A stretch of 64,000 bases of DNA from Penium margaritaceum (Eukaryota; Streptophyta; Zygnematophyceae; Desmidiales; Peniaceae), in the NCBI GenBank assembly GCA_023375785.1, contig SZWC01000103.1, positions 550,613 to 614,612 of the forward strand, given 5' to 3'. The position numbers and the translations under genes are program-made. Positions 47,101 to 58,979 of the stretch are shown one piece after another; within the stretch, counting starts at the first letter, position 1, and every line of letters begins with the position of its first letter. Under the pieces are notes generated by a model. The model had not been told where the DNA came from, ran no database searches, and saw only the letters and a list, made by a program, of their open reading frames with translations.

Positions 47101-48670
47101 CAATGCCTTGACAAAGTTGGCATGTGCCACTGACCATGACCACAACCTTTACCAAGTACATTAAACGGCTATGAATTATAACACGAGTCAGCCACGTTCA
47201 GAGTGTCCAATCACAGTACAGATATACTGGGCATAACCTTACAGGTATAAACAAGGTAGAATACTGGTGGCTGAGTGTGGCTATTGTGCGCAATGCCTTG
47301 ACAAATTGGCATGTGACACTGACCATGACCACAAAGTTTACCAAGTGACTTTAACTTCTACGAATCGTAACACAAGTCAGCCACGGTCAGACTCCCCAAT
47401 CACAGTGCACATCTAATATGCATGACCTTGCAGGTATACACAAGGTAAAAAACCGGTGGCTTGGCACGGCTATTGTGTGCAATGCCTTGACAAAGTTGGC
47501 ATGTGACACTGACCATGACCACAAAGTTTACCAAGTGACTTTAACTTCTACGAATCGTAACACGAGTCAGCTACATTCAGAGTGCCCAATCACAGTGCAC
47601 ATATAATATGCATGACCTTGCAGGTATAAAGAAGGTAAATAACAGGTGGCTTGGCACGGCTATTGTGCGCAATGCCTGGATAAAGTTGGCATGTGCCACT
47701 GACCATGACCACACTGTTTACCAAGTACCTTAAACGGCTATGAATCATAACACGCATCACCCACAGTCAGAGTGTCCAATCATATTGCAGATGTACTAGG
47801 CATGATCTTGAAGGTGGAAACAAGGTAGAATACTGGTGGCTCGGTGTGGCTATTATGCGCAATGCATTGACAAAGTTGCCATGTGCCACTGACCATGATC
47901 ACAAAGTTTACCAAGTGACTTTAACTTCTACGAATCGTAAGACGAGTCAGCCACGGTCAGAGTGCCCAATCATAGTACGCATCTAATATGCATGACCTTG
48001 CTGGTATAAACAAGGTAAAACACCGGTGGCTTGGCACGGCTATTGTGCGCAATGCCTTGACAAAGTTGGCATGTGCCACTGACCATGACCACCAAGTTTA
48101 CCAAGTACATTAAATGGCTATGTATTATAACACGAGTCAGCCACGGTCAGAGTGTCCAATCACAGTGCAGATATACTGGGCATGACCTTACAGGTAGACA
48201 CAAGGTAGAATACTGGTGGCTCGGTGTGGCTATTGTGCGCAATGCCTTGACAAATTGGCATGTGCCACTGACCATGACCACAGCGTTTACCAAGTGACTT
48301 TAACTTCTACGAATCGTAACACAAGTCAGCCACGGTCAGAGTGTCCAATCACAGTGGACATCTAATATGCATGACCTTGCAGGTATACACAAGGTAAAAC
48401 ACCGGTGGCTTGGCACGGCTTTTGTGCGCAATGCCTTGAAACAGTTGGCATGTGCCACTGACCATGACCACAAAGTTTACAAAGTGACTTTAACTTCTAC
48501 GATCGTAACACGAGTCAGCCACATTCAGAGTACACAATCACAGTGCACATATAATATGCATGACCTTGCATGTATAGAAGAGGTGAAAAACCGGTGGCTT
48601 GGCACGGCTATTGTGCGCAATGCCTTGACAAAGTTGGCATGTGCCACTGACCATGACCACAAAGTTTACC

Positions 48671-48727
48671 NNNNNNNNNNNNNNNNNNNNNNNNNNNNNN
48701 NNNNNNNNNNNNNNNNNNNNNNNNNNN
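48671..48727. other. assembly gap (57 N)
   Basis: Undetermined bases inside satellite. The monomer phase on both sides fits satellite continuing through. Confidence 0.99.
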
Positions 48728-50260
48728 TGGTGGCTCGATGTGGCTATTGTGCGCAATGCCTTGACAAAGTTTGCATGTGCCACTGACCATGACCACAAAG
48801 TGTACCAAGTGGCTTTAACTTCTACGAATCGTAACACAAGTCGGAGATGGTCAGAGTGTCCAATCACAGTGCAGATGTACTAGGCATGATGTTGCTGGTG
48901 TAAACAAGGTAGCATACTGGTGGCTCGGTGTGGCTATTGTGGGCAATGCCTTGACAAAGTTGGCATGTGCCACTGACCATGACCACAGAGGTTACCAAGT
49001 GACTTTAACTTCTACGCATCGTAACACGAGTCATTCACGGTCAGAGTACTAAATCACAGCGCACGTCTAATATGCATGACCTTTCAGGTATAAAAAGGTA
49101 AAAAACCAGTGGCTTGGTCCCGCTATTGTGCGTAATACCTTGAAAAAATTGGCATGTGCCACTGAACATGACTACAACGTTTACCAAGTACCTTAAACGG
49201 CTATGAATCATAACACGAGTCAGCCACGGCCACAGTGTCTAAACACAGTGCAGATGTACTAGGCATGATCTTGCAGGTGCAAACAAGGTAGAATACTGGT
49301 GGCTCGGTGTGGCTATTGCGCGCAATGCCTTGACAAAGTTGGCATGTGCCACTGACCATGACCACAAATGCATCCAAGTGTCTTTTACTTCTATTGATCA
49401 TAACATGAGTCAGCCACGGTCAGAGTGTTTAATCACGGTGCAGATGCACTAGGCATGAGCTTGCAGGTACAAACAAGGTAGAATACTGGTGGCTCGGTGT
49501 GGCTATCGTGCGCAATGCCATGACAAAGCTGGCATGTGCCACTGACCATGACCACAAGTGTTTCCAAGTGACTTTTACTTTTATTGATCATAACACGAGT
49601 CAGCCACGGTCAGAGTGTCAAATCACAGTGCAGATATATTGGGCATCAACTTACAGGTATAAACAAGGTGGAATATTGGCGGCTCGGTGTGGCAATGGTG
49701 TGCAATGCCTTGACAAAGTTGGCATGTGCCACCGACCATGACCACAAATGTATCCAAGTGACGTTTACTTCTATTGATCATAACACGAGTCAGCCATGGT
49801 CAGAGTGTCCAATCACAGTGCAGATGTACTAGGCATGACCTTGCAGGTACAAACAAGGTAGAATACTGGTGGCTCGGTGTGGCTATTGTGTGCAATGCCT
49901 TGACAAAGCTGGCATGTGCCATTGACCATGACCACAAATGTATCCAAGTGACTTCTACTTCTATTGATCATAGCACGAGTCAGTCACGATCAGAGTGTCC
50001 AATCACAGTGCAGATGTACTAGGCATGATCTTGCAGGAACAAACAAGGTAGAATACTGGTGGCTCGTTGTGTCTATTGTGATAATGCCTTGACAAAGTTT
50101 GCATGTGCCACTGACCATGACCACAAAGTTTACCAAGTACCTTAAAAGGCTTTGAATCATAACATGAGTCAGCCACGGTCAGAGTGTCCAATCAAAGTGC
50201 AGATATACTGGGCATGATCTTGCAGGTACAAACAAGGTAGAATACTGGTGGCTCGGTGTG

Positions 50261-50830
50261 GCTATTGCGCGCAATGCCTTGACAAAGTTGGCATGTGCCA
50301 CTGACCATGACAAAAAATGTATCCTAGTGACTTTTACTTCTATTGATCATAATACGAGTCAGCCACGGTCAGAGTGTCCAATCACAGTGCAGATGTACTA
50401 GGCATGGTGTTTCTGGTGTATACAAGGTAGAACACTGGTGGCTCGGTGTGGCTATTGCGCGCAATGCCTTGACAAAGTTGGCATGTGCCACTGACCATGA
50501 CAAAAAATGTATCCTAGTGACTTTTACTTCTATTGATCATAATACGAGTCAGCCACGGTCAGAGTGTCCAATCACAGTGCAGATGTACTAGGCATGGTGT
50601 TTCTGGTGTATACAAGGTAGAACACTGGTGGCTCGGTGTGGCTATTGCGCGCAATGCCTTGACAAAGTTGGCATGTGCCACTGACCATGACAAAAAATGT
50701 ATCCTAGTGACTTTTACTTCTATTGATCATAATACGAGTCAGCCACGGTCAGAGTGTCCAATCACAGTGCAGATGTACTAGGCATGGTGTTTCTGGTGTA
50801 TACAAGGTAGAACACTGGTGGCTCGGTGTG
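50261..50830. repeat. three identical 190-bp monomers
   Basis: Units start at 50261, 50451 and 50641 (GCTATTGCGCGCAATGCC). They share private variants CATGACAAAAAATGTATCC and GGTGTTTCTGGTG. No difference was seen over three full periods. A fourth, partly matching copy starts at 50831. Confidence 0.9.
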
Positions 50831-53800
50831 GCTATTGCGCGCAATGCCTTGACAAAGTTGGCATGTGCCACTGACCATGACCACAAAGTTTACCAAGTGA
50901 CCTTACCTTCTACGCATTGTAACACGAGTCATTCACGGTCAGAGTACCCAATCACAGTGCACATCTAATATGCATGACCCTGCATGTATAGAAGAGGAAT
51001 ACAACCGGTGGCTTGGTCCGGCTATTGTGCGCAATGCCTTGACAAAGTTGGCATGTGCCACTGACCATGACCACAAAGTTTACCAAGTACCTTAAACGGC
51101 TATGAAACATAACACAGGTCACCCACGGTCAGAGTGTCCAATCACAGTGCAGATGTACTAGGCATGATTGTGCAGGTTCAAACGAGGTTGAATACTGGTG
51201 GCTCGATGTGGCTATTGTGCGCAATGCCTTGACAAAGTTTGCATGTGCCACTGACCATGACCACAAAGTGTACCAAGTGGCTTTAACTTCTACGAATCGT
51301 AACACGAGTCGGAGATGGTCAGAGTGTCCAATCACAGTGCAGATGTACTAGGCATGGTGTTTCTGGTGTATACAAGGTAGAACACTGGGGGCTCGGTGTG
51401 GCTATTGTGGGCAATGCCTTGACAAAGTCGGCATGTGCCACTGACCATGACCACAGAGTTTACCAATTGACTTTGACTTCTACGCATCGTAACACGAGTC
51501 ATTCACGGTCAGAGTACCCAATCACAGCGCACATCTAATATGCATGACCTTGCAGGTATAAAAGAGGTAATAAACTGGTGGCTTGGCACGGCTATTGTGC
51601 GTAATACCTTGACAAAGTTAGCATGTGCCACTGAACATGACCACAAAGTTTACCAAGTACCTTAAACGGCTATGAATCATAACACGCGTCAGCCACGGTC
51701 ACACTGTCCAATCACAGTGCAGATGTCCTTGGCATGATCTTGCAGGTGCATACAAGGTAGAATACTGGTGGCTCGGTGTGGCTATTGCGCGCAATGCCTT
51801 GACAAAGTTGGCATGTGCCACTGACCATGACCACAAATGTATCCAAGTGACTTTTACTTCTATTGAGTGTAACATGAGGCAGCCACGGTCAGATTGTTTA
51901 ATCACAGTACAGATGCACTAGGCATGATCTTGCAGGTACAAACAAGGAAGAATGCTGGTGGCTCGGTGTGGCTATAGTGCGCAATGCCATGACAAAGTTG
52001 GGATGTGCCACTGAACATGACCACAAGTGTTTCCAAGTGACTTTTACTTCTATTGATCATAATACGAGTCAGCCACGGTCAGAGTGTCCAATCACAGTGC
52101 AGATATCTTGGGCATGACCTTACAGGTATAAACAAGGTAGAATATTGGTGGCTCGGTGTGGCAATTGTGTGCAATGCCTTGACAAAGTTAGCATGTGCCA
52201 CCGACCATGACCTCAAATGTATCCAAGTGACGTTTACTTATATTGATCATAACACGAGTCAGCCACGGTCAGAGTGTCAAATCACAGTGCAGATGTACTA
52301 GCCATGGCCTTGCAAGTAAAAATAAGGTCGAATACTGGTGGCTCGGTGTGGCTATTGTGTGCAATGACTTGACAAAGTTGGCATGTGCCATTGACCATGA
52401 CCACAAATGTATCCAAGTGACTTCTACTTCTATTGATCATAACACGAGTCAGTCACGATCAGAGTGGCCAATCACAGTGCAGATATACTGGGCATGATCT
52501 TGCAGGTATAAACAAGGTAGAATGCTGGTGGGTCGTTGTGGCTATTGTGCGTAATGCCTTGACAGAGTTGGCACGTACCACTGACAATGACCACAAATGT
52601 ATCCAAGTGACTTTTACTTCTATTAGTCATAACACGATTCAACCACGGTCAGAGTGTCCAATCACAGTGCAGATATACTAGGCATGACCTTACAAATATA
52701 AACAAGGTAGAATACTGGTGGCTCGGTGTGGCTATTGTGCGCAATGCCTGAACAAAGTTGGCATGTGCCACTGCCCATGACCACAAAGTTTACCAAGTGA
52801 CTTTAACTTCTACGAATCATAACACGAGTCGGAGACGGTCAGAGTGTCCAATCACAGTGCAGATGTACTAGGCATGATCTTGCAGGTATGAACAAGGTAA
52901 AATACTGGAGGCTCGGTGTGGCTATCGTGTGCAATGTATTGACAAAGTTGGCATGTGCCACTGACCATGACCACAAAGTTTACCAAGTGACCTTACCTTC
53001 TACGCATTGTAACACAAGTCATTCACGGTCCGAGTACCCAATCACAGTGCAAATCTAATATGCATGACATTGCATGAATAGACGAGGAAAAAAACCGGTG
53101 GCTTGGCACGGCTATTGTGCGCAATGCCTTGACAATGTTGGCATGTGCCACTGACCATGACCACAAAGTTTACCAAGTACCTTAAACGGCTATAAATCAT
53201 AACACGAGTCAGCCTCGGTCAGAGTGTCCAATCACAGTGCAGATGTACTAGGCATGATGTTGCAAGTGTAAACAAGGTATAATACTGGTGGCTCGGTGTG
53301 GCTATTGTGGGCAATGCCTTGACAAATTTGGCATGTGCCATTGACCATGACCACAGAGTTTACCAAGTGACTTTAACTTCTACGCATCGTAACAGGAGTC
53401 ATTCACAGTCAGAGTACTAAATCATAGCGCACATCTAATACGCATGACCTTGCAGGTTTAAAAGAGGTAAAAACCCGGTGGCTTAGCAGGGCTACTGTGC
53501 GCAATGCCTTGACAAAGTTGGCATGTGCCACTGACCATGACCACAAAGTTTACCAAGTACCTTAAACGGCTATGAATCATAACACGAGTCAGCCACGGTC
53601 ACAGTGTNTGTGCGCAATGCCTTGACAAAGTTGGCATGTGCCACTGACCATGACCACAAAGTTTACCAAGCACCTTAAACGGCTATGAATCATAACACGA
53701 GTCAGCCACGGTCACAGTGTCCAATCACAGGGCACATGTACTAGGCATGATCTTGCAGGTGCAAACAAGGTAGAATACTGGTGGCTCAGTGTGGCTATTG

Positions 53801-56800
53801 TGCGCAATGCCTTGACAAAGTTGGCACGTGCCACTGACCATGACCACAAATGCATCCAAGTGACTTTTACTTCTATTGATCATGACATGAGTGAGCCACG
53901 GTCAGAGTGTTCAATCACAGTGCAGGTGTACTAGGCATGCTCTTGCAAGTATAAACAAGGTAGAATACTGGTGGCTCAGTGTGGCTATAGTGCGCAATGC
54001 CATGACAAAGTTGGCATGTGCCACTGACCATGACCACAAATGTATCCAAGTGACTTTTACTTCTATTGATCATAACACGAGTCAGCCACGGTCGGAGTGT
54101 CCAATCACAGTGCAGATGTATTGGGCATAACCTTACAGGTATAAACAAGGTATAATACTGTGGGCTCAGTGTGGTAATTGTGTGCACTGCCTTGACAAAG
54201 TTGGCATGTGCCACCGACCATGACCACAAATGTATCCAAGTGACTTTTACGTCTATTGATCATAACACGAGTCAGCCACGGTCAGAGTGTCCAATCACAG
54301 TGCAAATGTACTAGGCATGATCTTACAGGTGTAAACAAGGTACAATACTGGTGGCTCGGTGTGGCAATTGTGCGCAATGCCTTCACAAAGTTGGCATGTG
54401 CCACTGACCATGACCACAAAGTTTACCAAGTGACTTTAACTTCTACAAATCGTAACACGAGTCAGCCACGGTCAGTGTGCCCAATCACAGTGCAGATATA
54501 CTGGACATGACCTTGCAGGTGTAAACAAGGTAGAATACTGGTGGCTTGTTGTGGCTATTGTGCGCAATGCATTGACAAACTTGGCATGTGCCACTGACCA
54601 TGACCACAAAGTTTACCAAGTGACTTTAATTTCTACGAATTGTAACACGAGTCAGCCACGGTCAGAGTGCCCAATCACAGCGCACATCTAATATGCATGA
54701 CCTTACAGGTATCAACAGGTAAATAACCGGTGGCTTGGCACGGCTATTGTGCGCAATGCCTTGACAAAGTTGGCATGTGCCACTGACCATGACCACAAAC
54801 TCTACCGAATACAATAAACGGCTATGAATCATAACACGAGTCAGCCACGGTCAAAGTGTCCAATAATAGTGCAGATATACCGGGCATGGCCTTACATGTA
54901 TAAACAAGGTAGAATACTGGTGGCTCGGTGTGGCTATTGTGCGCAATGCCTTGACAAAGTTGGTATGTGCTACAGACCATGACCACAGTTGTATCCAAGT
55001 GACTTTTACTCCTATTGATCATAACACGAGTCAGCCACGGTCAGGGTGTCCAATCATAGTGCAGAGGTACTAGGCATGACCTTGTAGGTACAAAAAAGGT
55101 AGAATACTGGTGGCTCGGTGTGGCTATTGTGTGCGATGCCTTGACAAAGTTGGCATGTGCCACTGACCATGACCACAAATGTATCCAAGTGACTTTTACT
55201 TCTATTGACCATAACACGAGTCAGCCACGGTCAGAGTGTCCAATCACAGTGCAAATTTACTAGGCATTACCTTGCAGGTACAAACAAGGTAGAATACTGG
55301 TGGCTCAGTTTGGCTATTGTGTGCAATGCCTTGACAAAGTTGGCATGTGCCACTGACCATGTCCACAAATGTATCCAAGTAACTTTTACTTTTATTGATC
55401 ATAACACGAGTCAACCATGGTCAGAGTGTCCAATGACAGTGTAGATATACTGGGCATGACCTTGCAGGAATGAAAAAGATACAATAATGGTGGCTCGGTG
55501 TAACTATTATGCGCAGTGCCTTCACAAAGTTTGCATGTGCCACTGACCATGACCACAAATGTATCCAAGTGACTTGTACTTCTATTGATCATAACACGAG
55601 TCAGCCACGGTCAGAGTGTCCAATAACAGTGCATATTTACTAGGCATGATCTTGCAGGCACAAACAAGGTACAATACTAGTGGCTCGGTGTGGCTATTGT
55701 GCGCAATGCCTTGACAAAGTTGGCATGTGCCAATGACCATGACCACAAAGTTTACCAAGTACCTTAAACGGCTATGAATCATAACACGAGTTAGCCACAG
55801 TCAGAGTGTCCAATCATAGTGCAGATATACTTGGCATGACCTTGCAGGTATAAAAAAGGTAGAGTACTGGTAGCTCAGTGTGGCTATTATGCGCAATGCC
55901 TTGACAAAGTTGGCATGTGCCACTGACCGTGACCACAAATGTATCCAAGTGACTTTAACTTCTATTGATCATAACACGAGTCAGCCACGGTCCGAGTGTC
56001 AAATCACAGTGCACATCTAATGTGCATGACCTTGCAGGTATAAACAAGGTAAAAAACCGGTGGCAAGGCACGACTATTGTTTGCAATGCATTGGCAAAGT
56101 TGGCATGTGCCACTGACCATGACCAGAAAGTTTACCAAGTACCTTAAACCGCTATGAATCATAACACGAGTAAGCCATGCTCAGAGTGTCCAATCACATT
56201 ACAGATGTACTAGGCATGATCTTGCAGTTTCAAACAAGGTAGAACACTGGTGGCTTGGTATGGCTATTGTGTGCAATGCCTTGACAAAGTTGGCATGTGC
56301 CACTGACCATGACCACAAATGTATCCAAGTGACTTTTACTTATGTTGATCATAACACGAGTCAGCCACAGTCAGAGACTCCAATCACAGTGCAGATATAC
56401 TAGGCATGATCTTGCAGGTATAAACAAGGTAGAATTCAGGTGGCTCGGTGTGGCTACTGTGCGCAATGCCTTGACAACGTTGGCATGTGCCACTACCCAT
56501 GACCACAAATGTATCCAAGTGACTTTTACTTCTATTGATCATAACACGAGTCAGCCACGGTCAGTGTGTCCAATCAGAGTGCAAATGTACTAGGCATGAT
56601 ATTGCAGGTGCAAACAAGGTGGAATAATGGTGGCTCGGTGTGGCTATTGTTCGCAGGGCCTTGACAACGTTGGCACGTGCCACTGACCATGACCACAAAT
56701 GAATCCAAGTGACTTTTACTTCTATTGATCATAACACACGTAATCCACGGTCAGAGTGTCAAATAAGAGTGCAGATTTACTAGCCATTATCTTACAGGTA

Positions 56801-57326
56801 CAAGCAAGGTACAATGCTGGTGGCTCGGGGTGGCTATTGTGTGCAATGCCTTGACAAAGTTGGCATGTGCCACTGACCATGACCACAAAGTTTACCAAGT
56901 ACCTTAAACGGCTATGAATCATAACACGAGTCAGCCACGCTCAGAGTGTCCAATCACAATACAGATATACTGGGCATGAGCTTGCATGTATAAACAAGGT
57001 ACAATAGTGGTGGCTCGGTGTGGCTATTGTGCACAATGCCTTGACAAATTTGGCATGTGCCACTGACCATGACCACAAATGTATGCGAGTGACGTTTACT
57101 TCTATTGATCATAACACGAGTCAGCCACGGCCAGAGTGTCCAATCACAGTGCACATCTTGTATGCATGACCTTGCAGGCATAAAAAAGGTAATGAATGGG
57201 TGGCTTGGCACGGCTATTGTGCACAATGCCTTGACAAAGTTGGCATGTGCCACTGACCATGACCACAAATTTTACCAGGTGACTTTGACTTCTACAAATC
57301 ATAACACGAGTCAGCCACGGTCAGAG

Positions 57327-57331
57327 TGTCC
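57327..57331. other. target-site duplication TGTCC (left, E2)
   Basis: TGTCC occurs directly before the E2 5' LTR and directly after its 3' LTR (61357-61361). Satellite monomer positions 33-37. Confidence 0.9.
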
Positions 57332-58452
57332 TGTCGGAACCAAACTCCAATGTGCACAAGCCACACATACTCTCAGGGTTCCACTAAATATTACAGATAT
57401 GCCCCAGGCTCGCGGATCCCCGTGGGTCAAAGGAAAAGGCAAGAGATATCCTGCCGAGCAGTTCAGCTCCGAAGATCAACTGGACTGACACTACTGGCGG
57501 TCACCTCCGACCACAAAGCACGTCCGACGACCGGCAGGTGCGCGCTCCGGTCCTCACGAAAATACAAAAGGAACCGAAGGCACCCGTGCCAACGGCTCCT
57601 GGCGAACTACCGTGCAGACCAACCGAGCGCCCTCGCAAAGAAACCTCGGACACGACCACCATCACAAGTGGCCTAACCAGGCCCCGCGAATGTGTGAAGT
57701 GAGACGAAGCCTGCGGAGTTGCACCGCGACTCCGCACACAACAGCAGCATCAGTAGCAGCAACGCAGCTGCGACAGAGTCGCACGTACCACCCTCCGTAA
57801 GGGTAACTCTAGAACTAGGACTGATCTAGGATATAACTGCTAGACTCCCATTTGTACCGTTGCATCGCATTACTTCAAAGATATCGCTTTCTTCCTTCCA
57901 GCTTGTTGCCCGCTCCTATGCCGTGGCACTTCTCCTCCGTTCAGTTCATCTCATTTTGCTGCCCGCCTCTGTGTGGTGGCACTTCTCATCGTTCTGCTCC
58001 TGCCTTGCTCCGCATTGCCCGCTTCCCAGCTGTGGCATACTCCTCACTTACTCACTTGCCAGCCCGCACCTCGGCGTTGAGGCTTTTTGCCCGCGTCTCG
58101 GTGCTGTGGCACAAGTTTCGCTGTTTCAGCTCTACCGTTGCCCTCTGTACCAGATGAGGCACAACATCATCATTATTAACTTTACAGCTTGTTCTGCCGC
58201 GCCCGCCTGTATCTGCCGAGCCGCCTCTATTGCTCTACGCCACGCCCGCACTTACTGACACTGCGCCCACACATCGCGTTGACTCGCATCTTGGTGTAGT
58301 GGCCATTAGCCCACACCTCGGATGCCGCGGTCCTCATTCTTCACAACTGCATGACGTCAGCCTGCCATCAGCTTCAGTAACTTTGCCGATGCTTCCACCT
58401 TGACCATATCTGCAGGTCTGCTATCTCTTTCAGTCCTTTCAGTTTCCTGACA
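57332..58452 (+). repeat. E2 5' LTR (1121 bp)
   Basis: TGTCGGAACC...TTCCTGACA. It lacks 39 bp present in the 3' copy. The frame that is open in the 3' LTR is closed here by TGA at 57486-57488, where the 3' copy has CGA. A TATA-like GATATAACTG lies at 57830-57839. Confidence 0.93.
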
Positions 58453-58464
58453 TGGTATCAGAGC
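58453..58464 (+). other. E2 primer-binding site (initiator tRNA-Met 3' end)
   Basis: A perfect TGGTATCAGAGC directly after the 5' LTR, complementary to the 3' end of plant-type initiator tRNA-Met. Confidence 0.93.
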
Positions 58465-58979
58465 AGAGCGAAAGCTCCTGGCTCCATGCTCAGCTCCATC
58501 ATCACTTCTGACGCCTGAACCGCCACCACGCCGAGCCGCGCCATCTGTGATCGCACCTCCGCTCCTCCACGCCAGCAGAATCGCCGCCCCTGCTGCAACA
58601 GCAAAAGATCTGTGTATGGGCACAACTCCGTAGCCACTGCAGTTGGGACTCCTCTTCATCACATCATCATCATCGCCCCCACAGCTGACGATATCCTTCA
58701 ACGCCTCGAAGCGCCCCTCCGCCAGCGGCACCTTCTAGAGCAACCAGCAGCACCATTGCCTTCCGCAGCAGCGGGACCTGGTTACCGTGCGTAACCCCTC
58801 CTCCTGCTCCAAAATTCGTGTCAACGCCGCTTCTGAACCATGTATGGGCATGGCTGAGTAACGACGCGACACGGCAGCAGAAGCAAGAGCAATGCAACAG
58901 CAGCAGTGTTCCTACGCCTTCCTCTTCAAAACGCCAGCAGTAGCAGTTCGGCATTTCGTCCATCTCGTCATCTCGTCTT

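Larger units (their letters stand above)
41133..57331. repeat. 190-bp tandem satellite, block 7
   Basis: The longest block, about 85 monomers, with a 57-base gap (48671-48727) and a single N (53607). It contains a duplication with offset about 1714 bp (from about 42133 and 43847), a repeat with offsets 2468 and 1900 bp (markers at 48941, 51409, 53309), and three identical monomers at 50261-50830. The last five bases, TGTCC, are the E2 target site. No gene is seen. Confidence 0.96.

Noticed and set aside
57105-57488. 127-codon frame joining satellite to the E2 5' LTR
   Set aside because: It crosses the element boundary and target-site duplication, so it is a chance fusion. Its LTR part is the closed 5' copy of the U3 frame.
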